Shown in pieces: positions 42,065-51,141 of a DNA stretch of 64,000 bases. Each line of letters opens with the position of its first letter. The stretch's first letter is position 1. Made by a program: the position numbers and the translations under genes. This DNA is from Oscillospiraceae bacterium. Its GTDB lineage: Bacteria; Bacillota; Clostridia; Oscillospirales; Oscillospiraceae. The stretch spans positions 1 through 64,000 of the forward strand of contig CADCHN010000012.1 of NCBI GenBank assembly GCA_902801295.1, in the 5' to 3' direction. The notes under the pieces were generated by a model that was given only the letters and a program-made list of their open reading frames with translations, made no database searches and was not told the origin of the DNA.

Positions 42065-43033
42065 TCAGTTGTTTGCCAGGATCTCCAAAACCTGCGCGCG
42101 CTCCGGCATGGAGCGGATCGCGCCCTTTTTGGTGGTGACAAGATAGGCCGCCGCGTTGGCAAAGCGCAGCATCTCGGTAAGCTGTTTGCTGTTGAGTCCG
42201 TCAATGCCGTTTTCCAGCACATAGTTGAGCACGCAGGCACAGAAGGTGTCTCCGGCGCCGGTGGTCTCGATCGTGCCGCCGAGGCGGAAGCTCGGGACAA
42301 AGACTCTGCCGTCGGCGAAGTAGCTGTAGCTGCCGTCGGCGCCGGCGGTCACATTGAGAACGCGGATGTTGGGATAGGCCTGCTGCAATTTGGCGGCGCC
42401 ACGATCAAAATCCGTCTCGCCGGTCATGAATTCCAGCTCGTTGTCCGCGATCTTGAGGATATCGCAGCGGGCAAGGCCCCAGGCAATCTGCTCCTTCGCG
42501 TCGTCCAGGCTGTGCCAGAGCGGCGGACGCAGATTCGGGTCAAAGGAGATCAGCGCACCGGCGCCCTTGGCGAGGTTCAGCGCCTTTTTCGTCGCCAGGC
42601 GCGGCTCCGGATGGGTCATGGACAGGGTACCGAAGTGAAAGATCTTCGTGTGTTTCAGAGCCTCGGTCGGCAGATCCTCGGAGCGGAGCATCATGTCCGC
42701 GCCGGGCTCCCGGTAGAAGGAGAAATCCCGGTCGCCGTTGGGAAAGGTTTTAACAAAGGCAAGCGTGGTATGGACGAATTCGTCCTCCAGCAGGTAATCC
42801 ATGCAGATGCCGGCGCCCTCCGCCGCTTCGCGCAGCTGACGGCCGAACATGTCTTTGCCGACCTTGCCGACGAAGGCGGTGCGCTTGCCAAGCTTCTGCA
42901 GCATAGCCAGCACATTGCAGGGTGCGCCGCCGGGGTTAGCCTCCAGCAGAGGGTTCCCCTGCCCGCTCTGGCCGTTTTCGGTAAAGTCGATAAGCAGCTC
43001 GCCGAGCGCAATGACGTCAAAACTCTTTTCCAT
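42065..43033 (-). CDS. PfkB-family fructokinase
   Basis: 322 residues. It phosphorylates fructose released by the GH32 enzyme. Family signatures: 'PGGAPCNVLAMLQKLGKRTA' near the N-terminus and 'TIETTGAGDTFCACVLNY' with the catalytic Asp near the C-terminus. The opening 'IALGELLIDFTENGQSGQGN' is typical of bacterial fructokinases. It starts 3 bp after the GH32 stop. Confidence 0.93.
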   Translation of the reverse strand: MEKSFDVIALGELLIDFTENGQSGQGNPLLEANPGGAPCNVLAMLQKLGKRTAFVGKVGKDMFGRQLREAAEGAGICMDYLLEDEFVHTTLAFVKTFPNGDRDFSFYREPGADMMLRSEDLPTEALKHTKIFHFGTLSMTHPEPRLATKKALNLAKGAGALISFDPNLRPPLWHSLDDAKEQIAWGLARCDILKIADNELEFMTGETDFDRGAAKLQQAYPNIRVLNVTAGADGSYSYFADGRVFVPSFRLGGTIETTGAGDTFCACVLNYVLENGIDGLNSKQLTEMLRFANAAAYLVTTKKGAIRSMPERAQVLEILANN

Positions 43034-43036
43034 GGC

Positions 43037-44521
43037 TCAGTTCATCTCCAGATCGTATTTCTCTACATCAACCAGCACGCTGCCGTCGGAAGAGAAGCTG
43101 ACGGCGCCGGCCTCGATTGGCGTGTACAGGACGAAGGACGCGGCCTGCTCGCCGTCGTTGACGAACACTTCCAGGCTGTAGCGGTCCATGATGACCCTCA
43201 GCTTCAGCACGCCGCCGCGCAGACTGACCGGAAATTCCCGGATGTTGACGATATCGTGCGGGAAGCCGCTGTGGGTGCGGTCGACCTTGATCGTGCCGGT
43301 CTCCGGCCGATAGCGAATAAAGGTAAAATGCTCGCCGTCCCGCGCAACATACAGGCGGAACCACTTATACATGCTGTTCTCGTTGCCGGGACGCACAGTC
43401 ACGGTCATGTCAAGGCAGCGCCCGGAAATGCCGCGCAGACTGGTTTCACCGTTGATGGGCACATTGTGGTAGTCGATTTTCACACCGCGATAGGCTTCCA
43501 GCTCCCGCACGGGATTTTGCACCAGACGCCCGTTACGGACCGAGAGCTCGCGCGGCAGGGTCATCTGACCCATGAAACGAAGCTCCGATGGCTTGCAGGA
43601 GGAAGTCTCCCAGTTCTGCATCCAGGCGATCATCACGCGCCGTCCGTCGTCCGTCAGAAGCGTCTGCGGTGCATAGAAATCCAGGCCGTAGTCGATAGCC
43701 TGTACATTCTCGCGGTTCAGGTGATGCGTTTTTCGGTCGTAATGGCCGATCAGGCAGACGTTGGCGTTGCCGGGATGGAACTCAAGTCCGATGGCGGCCA
43801 TCTCCTGCGGAGACACCAGCATCACGTCCTTGCCGTCCAGAGGGAAGAAATCGGGGCACTCCCACATCCGGCCATACTGGTTGTGACAGGCGGAGAGCAC
43901 GCTGACGAACTCCCACTGCATGGCATCCTTGCTCTGATAAAGCAGAATGGTGCCGCTGCCGTCTGCGCAGCGGTTTCCGATCACGGCGTAGTAGGTATCC
44001 CCCTCGCGCCAGATCTTCGGATCACGGAAATCGTGAACGCTGCCGCCCTCGGGAATCAGGGCCGCGTCGATCACGGGGTTACATTCTGATTTATTATAGT
44101 CCTTTCCGTCGCCGATGGCAATACACTGCGTCTGGAAAGATTCAATCATGCCGTTGCGGCGGCGGATGTTGCGTACGCCGGTGTACATCAGCAGATGACG
44201 TCCGTCGGGCAGCTCCACCGCGCTGCCGGAAAAGCAGCCGTCGCGGTCATAGTCCGTGTCGGGCGCAAGCGCGACCGGCAGCCGTTCCCATCGGATAAAG
44301 TCGCGCGTTTTGACGTGTCCCCAGTGCATCGGGCCCCATTTGGTATCATAGGGGTAATACTGGAAAAACAGGTGATACTCCCCCTGGTAGGGCGCAAAAC
44401 CGTTGGGATCGTTGATCCAGCCGATGCCGCCGGTCACGTGGAATTGTGGCTGCTCGGAAACGGTGTAGGGCAAATATTTCTTTTCAAAGTCACGGGCCTT
44501 TTGCAGCATTTTGCTGGTCAT
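43037..44521 (-). CDS. GH32 sucrose/fructan hydrolase
   Basis: 494 residues, no signal peptide, so cytoplasmic. Catalytic marks: 'GWINDPNGF' (nucleophile Asp), 'HDFRDPKIW' (transition-state Asp) and 'MWECPDFF' (acid/base Glu). C-terminal beta-sandwich present ('YSLEVFVNDGEQAASF'). It hydrolyses sucrose, sucrose-6-phosphate or short fructo-oligosaccharides. The ABC importer suggests unphosphorylated sugar. Start 44521 has GGAGGA upstream; 44590 does not. Confidence 0.95.
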   Translation of the reverse strand: MTSKMLQKARDFEKKYLPYTVSEQPQFHVTGGIGWINDPNGFAPYQGEYHLFFQYYPYDTKWGPMHWGHVKTRDFIRWERLPVALAPDTDYDRDGCFSGSAVELPDGRHLLMYTGVRNIRRRNGMIESFQTQCIAIGDGKDYNKSECNPVIDAALIPEGGSVHDFRDPKIWREGDTYYAVIGNRCADGSGTILLYQSKDAMQWEFVSVLSACHNQYGRMWECPDFFPLDGKDVMLVSPQEMAAIGLEFHPGNANVCLIGHYDRKTHHLNRENVQAIDYGLDFYAPQTLLTDDGRRVMIAWMQNWETSSCKPSELRFMGQMTLPRELSVRNGRLVQNPVRELEAYRGVKIDYHNVPINGETSLRGISGRCLDMTVTVRPGNENSMYKWFRLYVARDGEHFTFIRYRPETGTIKVDRTHSGFPHDIVNIREFPVSLRGGVLKLRVIMDRYSLEVFVNDGEQAASFVLYTPIEAGAVSFSSDGSVLVDVEKYDLEMN

Positions 44522-44585
44522 GGCATTTCCTCCTGTCTGCAATTGGCAGAGAGAAAGGTTCTTGATAAAAAAGCCCTTCTCTCTG

Positions 44586-44617
44586 CCCATTCGCGCCGCC
44601 GGAGCGGCGCGAATGGG
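44586..44617. terminator. Intercistronic hairpin between binding-protein and GH32 genes
   Basis: A perfect 14-bp stem CCCATTCGCGCCGC with a 4-nt loop, 10 nt past the stop at 44628. It has no U tract. Likely an mRNA stabiliser or attenuator. Confidence 0.6.
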
Positions 44618-44627
44618 TGATTGAATG

Positions 44628-46347
44628 TTATTTTGCGGTCAGAGCTGCGTCAGAAGAGGCATCCACGTACTTCTGGAAGATGGCCAGGAGCTGATCCAGC
44701 TTGTAGGCCTGCAGATCGCTCTGCAGCTTGTCCCAATCGGCATCGGTAAAGCCGTTCATGATCGCGTTGGCACGGGCGGTCTCGATGCACTTGTCGATAT
44801 CGGCAAGCAGGTTGGAAATCTCCTTGGTGTCGTCAGAGGACATCAGCACGTTCGGGAAGACATACTTGGTGTGCATGTCGGGAGTGTAGATGTCCTTGAT
44901 CCAGTTCAGGCGATACAGAGCATCGTCGGGGCAGGTGACATACACGCCGTAGTAGCTGTCGAGAACAGCCAGAGGACCGTCGACCATCTCGGCCTCACGG
45001 ACCTCAACAGGAGAGTGGTCGCCCAGGTCGGCGTGCTGAAGCATGGGTTCGCCCTTGTCGTTGGTGCCCATTACGAAGATATCGAAGCCGTCATCTTCGC
45101 CGTAGGTGCCCCAGTTGTTCTGCGGAGACTGGATGGGATCGTACATCTGGTCGAGCCAAGCGCAGATCAGGGCGGGGTTCTTGGCGTTGACGGTGACGAC
45201 AGCGCCGCGGCCGCGGTCAAAGCCGGAGGTGAGGGAGCCGGTGTTGGGGGTAAGGTTCACGGTGTCAGCCTTCAGCATGGGCAGCGGAGCCCAGCCGGCG
45301 GTACCGTTCTGGATGTCAGCCATGGTCAGGCCGACAATGTTGGCCACGTCCCAGGAGAAGCAGACGCCGTAGCGGCCGGACTTGCCCTTGGCAACGTAGG
45401 TGCTCCACTCCTGAGTGAAGGCGTCGGGGTCAAACAGATTCTCGGTGTAGAGCTTGTGGAGCCATTCCACGCCATCGCGCCAGCCCTGCGTGGTGGCAGC
45501 ACAGATGACCTGCTTGTCATCGGTGATGACGATGTGCGATGTGGCGCCAGTCGTCAGGATCGCCGTAGCCCTCGCCGAAGCCGTTGCAGAGCACACGGCA
45601 ATCCTCATTGCCGCCGTTCACAATGCAGGCCAGGGGAATAATGTCGCCGTCAATGTTGAATTCCTTCTTCAGAGCATCGGCGTTGTCGCGGAAGGCGATC
45701 AGAACCTGCTCGAATTCGTCGACGGTGGTGGGCATCTTAAGGCCAAGGAAGTCAAGCCACGCGGTGTTGATGAAGGGCATATTGCCGATGGTCTGGATGG
45801 CAGTCTTGCCAACACCCAGCTGCTCGATCCAGGGCAGGGTCCAGATGTGGCCGTTCTCGTCGGTGCACATGTCCTTGTATTCGGGAGCCTGCTCGAAGAC
45901 CTTGCAGAGGTTCGGCATGAGCTCGGGGGTGATGTAGCTCTCCAGGGGGATGATGACGCCCTGCTTGGCATACTTCAGGATATCGGCGTCGCCGAGACCG
46001 GCAGGGGAAATGAACTCGGGCAGAGTCTTGATGTTGGCCATCTCGAGCGCGATCTTGTCGCCCCACTGGTCGCTCTGAATGGCCTTCCAGTTGACGTGGA
46101 CGTTGGTCTTCTCCTCAAGACGCTTGTAAATGGTACGGTTGTTGGGCTCAGACTCGGTGTTGGCAGGGAATCTGGTCAGGCCGGAGATCTCAGCCTTCTC
46201 AGCCAGGGGGAAGGTGTAGCCGCCTTCCGGCACATCCGCAGGAGCGGAGGCAGCGCCGCCGGCATTGCCGGAGCCGCCGCAGCCGGCCAGAAGAGCCGTC
46301 GCCATGACGAGAGCCAGGATCATTGCCATGATTTTGCGAAGCTTCAT
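44628..46347 (-). pseudogene. Sugar-binding lipoprotein (LplA-like) broken by 7-bp duplication
   Basis: The ATG at 46347 (AAGGAGA upstream) opens a lipoprotein ('ATALLAGCGGSGN' lipobox) of the aldouronate/LplA-type solute-binding family. The frame is lost at 45530-45543, where CACATCG is present twice in tandem on the minus strand. With both copies the protein stops at 45517; removing one copy joins '..DPDDWRH' to 'IVITDDKQ..' and restores a 570-residue protein ending at 44628. Everything else looks intact, so the lesion is recent, phase-variable or a sequence error. It is the binding protein of the importer at 46401-48265. Confidence 0.85.
45530..45543 (-). repeat. 7-bp tandem duplication causing frameshift
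   Basis: Plus strand CGATGTGCGATGTG, that is two copies of CGATGTG. Deleting either copy restores the open frame of the lipoprotein gene. Confidence 0.85.
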
Positions 46348-46400
46348 GTTGTTTCTCCTTTTCATTTTGTATTGTTCAGCGCTTTCACGCGTGAGCACGA

Positions 46401-47306
46401 TCAGCCTTTGACGGCGCCTGCCATGATGCCGTTGTCAAAGTACTTCTGGAAGAAGGGGTACATGATCATCAGAGGCAGGGAGGAAATGATGATGGTCGCG
46501 TACTTCAGGAGCTCGGCCAGCTGAGCACGGGCAGCGGTGGACTGCATGTCGGACACCATGCCGGGCTGGGGCTGGCTCTGGATCAGGATGGCGCGGAGCA
46601 CCAGCTGCAGCGGCTGCTTGGAGGCGCTGTTGAGGTAGATCATCGCGTCAAAGTAGCTGTTCCACATGCCGACGAACTGCCACATGGAAATGGTGGCGAT
46701 GATCGGCGTGCAGACGGGCAGCAGAATCTTGAAGAAGTAGACCATTTCGGTGGCGCCGTCGATCTCGGCGGCCTCCTGCAGGTCGCGGGGAATGCCCATG
46801 TAATAGGTGCGGGCGATGATCATGTTCCACACGCTGAAGGCGCCGGGGATCAGGATGGCCCAGATGGTATCCAGCATGCCCAGGTTCGAGATCAGCAGGT
46901 AGGTCGGGATCAGGCCGCCGCCGAAGAACATGGTGATGACGAAGATGGTGTTGAAGAAGCCCTTGCCCTTGAAGTCCGCGCGGGACATCGGGTAAGCGGC
47001 CAGCAGGGTGACCACAACGGAGATGACCGTGAAGAGGATGGAGTAGATCAGGGCGTTTTTGAAGCCGACCCAGATCTGGGAGTTGCCCAGAACACGCGCG
47101 TACGCCGTGGCCGTCCACTTCGAGAAGTCGAAGGTCAGGCCCTTGTTCTGCAGCGTGACCGGGTCGACGAAGGACGCGAGGATGATGTAGATGACCGGCA
47201 GAATGATGGCCACGAGGAACAGGCCCAGGATGATATAGCAGATGGTCAGCAGGGCCTTATCGCCGGTGGGAAGCTTGGCGAATTCGCTTTTCTTTTTGGT
47301 CTTCAT
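46401..47306 (-). CDS. CUT1 sugar ABC permease (LplC-like)
   Basis: 301 residues, six helices, with the EAA loop 'EAAEIDGATEMVYFFKILLP'. It ends with the family tail 'FFQKYFDNGIMAGAVKG'. It pairs with the permease at 47321-48265 and precedes the broken binding protein by 53 bp. Confidence 0.94.
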   Translation of the reverse strand: MKTKKKSEFAKLPTGDKALLTICYIILGLFLVAIILPVIYIILASFVDPVTLQNKGLTFDFSKWTATAYARVLGNSQIWVGFKNALIYSILFTVISVVVTLLAAYPMSRADFKGKGFFNTIFVITMFFGGGLIPTYLLISNLGMLDTIWAILIPGAFSVWNMIIARTYYMGIPRDLQEAAEIDGATEMVYFFKILLPVCTPIIATISMWQFVGMWNSYFDAMIYLNSASKQPLQLVLRAILIQSQPQPGMVSDMQSTAARAQLAELLKYATIIISSLPLMIMYPFFQKYFDNGIMAGAVKG

Positions 47307-47320
47307 ATGTCAAGCCCTCC

Positions 47321-48265
47321 TTAAATGCCTTTGCCTTCGTTCATTTTCTTGACGAGGGCGTTCATGGAGATCAGAAGAATGACGTTGATGACCGTGTTGA
47401 ACAGGCCGACGGCGGTAGAGAAGCCGTAGTCGCCGTCCAGAAGGCCCTTCTTGTACACGTAGGTGGAGATGATTTCGGAAGCGTTCAGGTTCAGGTCGGT
47501 CTGCAGCGCATAGGCTTTCTCAAAGCCGACGGACATGATGTTGCCGACGGACATGATGAACTGAATCAGAACAGTGTCCTTGATGGCAGGCCATTCCACG
47601 GCCTTGATCTGCTGGATGATGTTGGCGCCGTCGATGACGGCGGCTTCCTTCAGCTCCTTGCTGGCGTTGGACAGCGCAGCCGTGTAGATGATGGAGGCCC
47701 AGCCTGCGCCCTGCCAGATGCCGGAAGCGATATAGATCGTGCGGAAAGCCTCGGGCATGGTCATGAAGTTGGTGCTGGTGCCAAACAGCATGTTGAGCAT
47801 GCCGGTGGGGGCCAGCAGGATGCGCACGATACCACAGAGAACGATGACCGAGATGAAGTTCGGCATGTACAGCACCAGCTGGATCTTCTGCTTGATCTTG
47901 CTGCTCAGGATGCGGTTGAGCAGGAAAGCCAGCAGGATCGGGGCCGGGAAGCCCCAGAGCAGGCCGTAAACGCTCAGCTTCAGGGTGTTCATCAGGTAGC
48001 GCATGAAGTCCGGAGAAGACAGGAAGCGCTGGAAGTGCTCAAAGCCGACCCATTCGCTCGCGAGGATACCGCGGATGGGGTTGTACTCCGTGAAAGCGAT
48101 CAGAATGCCGCCCATCGGGATATAGCGGAAAATGATCGTCAGCAGGAATGCGGGCAGCATGAATATCGCATACAGCTGCCAATGCTGCCGGAGATAGACC
48201 AGAGTGTTGTGCATTTTGGTACTCCCACCGCTTCCGGCAGCGGCGGGAACCGGAGCTTTTTTCAT
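47321..48265 (-). CDS. CUT1 sugar ABC permease (LplB-like)
   Basis: 314 residues from the ATG at 48265 behind AGGAGGAG; the in-frame ATG at 48373 lies within the promoter region and is rejected. Six helices and EAA-type loop 'EAAVIDGANIIQQIKAVEWP'. First gene of the sucrose/fructan operon (permease-permease-binding protein-GH32-fructokinase). Promoter at 48364-48392. Confidence 0.94.
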   Translation of the reverse strand: MKKAPVPAAAGSGGSTKMHNTLVYLRQHWQLYAIFMLPAFLLTIIFRYIPMGGILIAFTEYNPIRGILASEWVGFEHFQRFLSSPDFMRYLMNTLKLSVYGLLWGFPAPILLAFLLNRILSSKIKQKIQLVLYMPNFISVIVLCGIVRILLAPTGMLNMLFGTSTNFMTMPEAFRTIYIASGIWQGAGWASIIYTAALSNASKELKEAAVIDGANIIQQIKAVEWPAIKDTVLIQFIMSVGNIMSVGFEKAYALQTDLNLNASEIISTYVYKKGLLDGDYGFSTAVGLFNTVINVILLISMNALVKKMNEGKGI

Positions 48266-48325
48266 GGACTCTCCTCCTTTTTTCTTTTCTCCTTCCGTCA
48301 TGTGTAGATGCCGTTTTCGGGGATT

Positions 48326-48494
48326 GTGCATTTGCACACTGCCTTCAGGGTCATTGCAGAGTGATTTTAGCATTTGCCGCGATCTGTGTCAATAAATATT
48401 TTACATTTGCACAATATATACAGGAGTTAATGGCGTCTCTTAGCGAAACTGCCGAGGCGGCTCCTGGTTTATACTTTACATTTGCACAATATAT
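48326..48494. promoter_or_regulatory. Putative LacI-family operators
   Basis: In the divergent intergenic region an exact 20-mer TTTACATTTGCACAATATAT occurs at 48400-48419 and again at 48475-48494 (75 bp apart, same orientation). The palindrome GTGCATTTGCAC lies at 48326-48337, and a partial GCATTTGCC at 48370-48378. The common core CATTTGCAC is a plausible site for the regulator encoded next door. Sites flank and overlap the operon promoter. Confidence 0.7.
48364..48392 (-). promoter_or_regulatory. Promoter of the sucrose/fructan operon
   Basis: Minus strand TTGACA (48387-48392), 17-nt spacer, TAAAAT (48364-48369), about 95 nt upstream of the first permease start. Flanked by the putative operators. 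Confidence 0.8.
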
Positions 48495-48506
48495 GTGTTC
48501 TTGTGT

Positions 48507-48536
48507 TTGACATCCGCACGAGCCTTGTGATAATAT
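48507..48536 (+). promoter_or_regulatory. Promoter of the LacI-family gene
   Basis: TTGACA (48507-48512), 18-nt spacer, extended -10 TGA-TAATAT (48531-48536), 31 nt upstream of the ATG at 48567. One putative operator copy lies just upstream. Confidence 0.75.
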
Positions 48537-48566
48537 TTTATAAAATGTATCATCAGGTGGGTGACC

Positions 48567-49613
48567 ATGAAGAAAGTAACGATTCAGGATATTGCCGACG
48601 CGCTGGGTATCTCGCGCAACACGGTTTCCAAAGCCATCAACAACTCCGAGGGTCTGGCGGATGCTACACGGGAAAAGATCCTGCAGAAAGCGATTGAGAT
48701 GGGATACAAGCAGTTTTCCTATGTCAGGACTTTTTCCGCTGTGGCCGGCAGCCCTTTCGGCGAGGCGCAGCAGCCGGTCGGGACACAGAGGGAAATCGCC
48801 CTGCTGACCACCGCCTTTCTGACCCAGTCTCACTTTGCCTCCACCATGCTGGATAAATTTCAGCAGGAAATCTCACAGCTGGGCTATACGATGAACACGC
48901 ACCGGGTTTCCGAGGAAAACCTGCGGGAGATGAGCCTGCCCCTCACCTTTCAAAAGGAGCGGGTATGTGCGATCATGTGCATCGAAATGTTTCACTATGC
49001 CTATGACGAGATGATCTGCGACCTGGGCGTTCCCGTGCTGTTTGTGGACGGGCCTACCAAGCGCTACGGCGATTCACTTCCGGCTGACCAGCTCTACATG
49101 GACAACAGTACGGAAATCACCCGCTTTGTCAACGATATGCTGAACATGGGCAAGCGGCGCATCGGCTTCATCGGAGATTACAACCACTGTCAGTCCTTTT
49201 ATGAACGCTATACCGCCTTTCGCAGCGCCATGCTGATGGCCGGCGTTCCGGTGGACGAGCGCTTCTGCATCTGCCACAACCACATCGAAGGGCCGGTGCT
49301 GGAAGAACTGGCGAACCTGGAGGACTTGCCGGACGTATTCATCTGCGCCAACGATTTTGTCGCCGGCGATGTGATCCGCGCCCTGTTTTCCATCGGCAAG
49401 ACCGTCCCGAAGGACGTACGCATTCTGGGCTTTGACGACGCGCCGGAATCGCGCATCAGCCGCCCTGAGCTGAGCACCATCCATACGCACACGCAGGTTA
49501 TGGCTTTCTCCGCCGTGCAGCTGCTGGTCTCCCGCATCAAGGAGCCCTCGCTGGACTATCGCGTGGTCCACACGCAGACAGATCTGATTCTTCGGGAATC
49601 CACCGCGTTCTGA
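48567..49613 (+). CDS. LacI-family transcription regulator
   Basis: 348 residues. N-terminal helix-turn-helix 'TIQDIADALGISRNTVSKAI', then a periplasmic-binding-like sensor domain with 'DVFICANDFVAGDVIRALFS' and 'VPKDVRILGFDDAPESRISR'. It is divergent from the sucrose/fructan operon and likely represses it until sugar binds. Start 48567 is chosen over the GTG at 48561, because AGGTGG is well placed and the family starts at this residue. YesL-like genes follow 15 bp downstream. Confidence 0.93.
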   Translation: MKKVTIQDIADALGISRNTVSKAINNSEGLADATREKILQKAIEMGYKQFSYVRTFSAVAGSPFGEAQQPVGTQREIALLTTAFLTQSHFASTMLDKFQQEISQLGYTMNTHRVSEENLREMSLPLTFQKERVCAIMCIEMFHYAYDEMICDLGVPVLFVDGPTKRYGDSLPADQLYMDNSTEITRFVNDMLNMGKRRIGFIGDYNHCQSFYERYTAFRSAMLMAGVPVDERFCICHNHIEGPVLEELANLEDLPDVFICANDFVAGDVIRALFSIGKTVPKDVRILGFDDAPESRISRPELSTIHTHTQVMAFSAVQLLVSRIKEPSLDYRVVHTQTDLILRESTAF

Positions 49614-49628
49614 CACAAGGAGTACGGG

Positions 49629-50276
49629 ATGAAATTCTTTTCTTACGACAGCAAATTCAGCCAGCTTCTTCTGAAGCTCTGCTACAGTTCCTATCTGAAT
49701 CTGCTCTGGTTTATCTGCTCGCTGCCCATCTTCACCATCGGCGCCTCCACGGCCGCCCTGTATTACGTCAGTCTGAAGATCGTCCGCGGCGAGGAGGCGC
49801 ACATTGGCGCGATGTTCTTCCGTGCCTTCCGTGAGAACTTCAGGCAGGCTACGGTGCTCTGGCTGATTCTGCTGGCAATCGGCCTGTTTCTGGGCGGCGA
49901 CGGCTATATTCTCTATCATCTTCGTCAGAGCTCCACGGGCACAATGGCCGTCGTCTGGACGCTGATCCTTGCCCTTGTGATCGCGGCGGCTGTCTTCTAT
50001 GTGATCGTGCTGGAGTACGTCTTCCCTCTCGTGGCGAGCGTCCGGAACTCCAATGCAGCCATGCTGAAAAACTCCTTTCTGATCGGCACCCACTATCTCT
50101 TTGCCTCCATTCTGGTCTTTGCCGTCCATTTTGCCATGTTTTTCGCGGTCGTTGCGCTCTTTACACCGCTGATTGTTTTCGGTGAAGGGCTCTGTGCCCT
50201 GCTCAGCGCCTGGCTGCTTAACAGAGTGCTCCTGTCGGTGTCCTATGATCCGGATGCGGAGGAGGATGCGCCATGA
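49629..50276 (+). CDS. YesL-like DUF624 membrane protein
   Basis: 215 residues, about five helices, with the family pattern 'LNLLWFICSLPIFTIGASTA' and 'FFRAFRENFRQATVLWLI'. YesL-like proteins commonly sit beside LplB/LplC-type sugar importers, as here. Exact role unknown. It overlaps the next gene by 4 bp. Confidence 0.88.
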   Translation: MKFFSYDSKFSQLLLKLCYSSYLNLLWFICSLPIFTIGASTAALYYVSLKIVRGEEAHIGAMFFRAFRENFRQATVLWLILLAIGLFLGGDGYILYHLRQSSTGTMAVVWTLILALVIAAAVFYVIVLEYVFPLVASVRNSNAAMLKNSFLIGTHYLFASILVFAVHFAMFFAVVALFTPLIVFGEGLCALLSAWLLNRVLLSVSYDPDAEEDAP

Positions 50277-51010
50277 AGCTCCCCGACCAGGAAAAAGCCG
50301 CCCAAAAGGCGGCTTTTCGCGCGATGAGCCCGGCCGGAAAGCTGGACCATATCTGGACCTACTATAAATGGCCGATCCTGCTTGGCCTGATCGCGCTGCT
50401 GATCCTCGGCTCCACACTGCACCGGCAGTTGACGAAAAAAGAGCCGGTACTCTATGCCGCGCTGGCCAACGTCGCCGTCGGTTCCGATCTGGAGAGCAGC
50501 CTGACGGCAGGCTTTCTTGAGGCGACGGACGTCGATTCCCGGAAAGCCGAAGTCTATCTATACCGGGAGCTGTACCTCTCGGAGGACGCCGATCAGCTCA
50601 ATCACGAATACGCCTACGCCTCGCGTATGAAGCTCATGGGCGCCATCCAGTCGCAAAAGCTCGATGTGCTTGTGATGAATCGGGAAGCCTATGATCTGCT
50701 CTCTGAAAGCGGCTATCTGCTCGAGCTTGACGCGCTGCTCGAAGCCGATCCGGCGCTGGCAGAGCAGACGGCGCCATGGCTGATTGCCAACGACGTGATC
50801 GTGTCGGATAACGGCCTGGATTGGACGCTGGGCGAGGCCGAGACGCACGAGGTCGTCACCAGGAGCGAGTGCAACGGCATTGACCTGAGCGAGCTGCCGC
50901 TGTTTCAGAAAGCAGGCTTTGAGGAGCCGGTCTATCTCGGTGTGATTGCCAACAGTCCGCGCCTCCCCGCTGCGCTGCAGTATGTGCAGTATCTGCTGGA
51001 GGCGCGGTAG
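50273..51010 (+). CDS. Membrane-anchored protein of unknown function
   Basis: 245 residues. One membrane helix (about 34-50) divides a short cytoplasmic part from an extracytoplasmic domain of about 190 residues ('LDVLVMNREAYDLLSESGYL', 'LELDALLEADP'). This part resembles a reduced solute-binding lobe. No lipobox or catalytic residues seen. Translationally coupled to the YesL-like gene, so probably acts with it. Confidence 0.7.
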   Translation: MKLPDQEKAAQKAAFRAMSPAGKLDHIWTYYKWPILLGLIALLILGSTLHRQLTKKEPVLYAALANVAVGSDLESSLTAGFLEATDVDSRKAEVYLYRELYLSEDADQLNHEYAYASRMKLMGAIQSQKLDVLVMNREAYDLLSESGYLLELDALLEADPALAEQTAPWLIANDVIVSDNGLDWTLGEAETHEVVTRSECNGIDLSELPLFQKAGFEEPVYLGVIANSPRLPAALQYVQYLLEAR

Positions 51011-51060
51011 CCCTCCGGGCGTGCGGCAGGCCGCGTGTTTTCCATTTATTTGTCCTGATA

Positions 51061-51106
51061 AAAAGAGCTGTCCGAGGTCACGAATGTGACCTCGGACAGC
51101 TCTTTT
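51061..51106. terminator. Bidirectional terminator
   Basis: A perfect 21-bp stem AAAAGAGCTGTCCGAGGTCA(C) with loop GAAT and A/T ends on both sides, between convergent genes ending at 51010 and 51142. Confidence 0.95.
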
Positions 51107-51141
51107 GTTGATTGCCGGTTAAGCGTCGGTGACTTGAGCGT

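Noticed and set aside
40745-44089. A 1114-codon plus-strand open frame
   Set aside because: It runs opposite msmX, the fructokinase and GH32, all of which show clear motifs. Its translation is His/Asp/Val-rich and featureless.
44628-45608. Separate gene starting at 45608
   Set aside because: Its first residues are out-of-frame nonsense. The rest is the C-terminal half of the lipoprotein, separated only by the 7-bp duplication.
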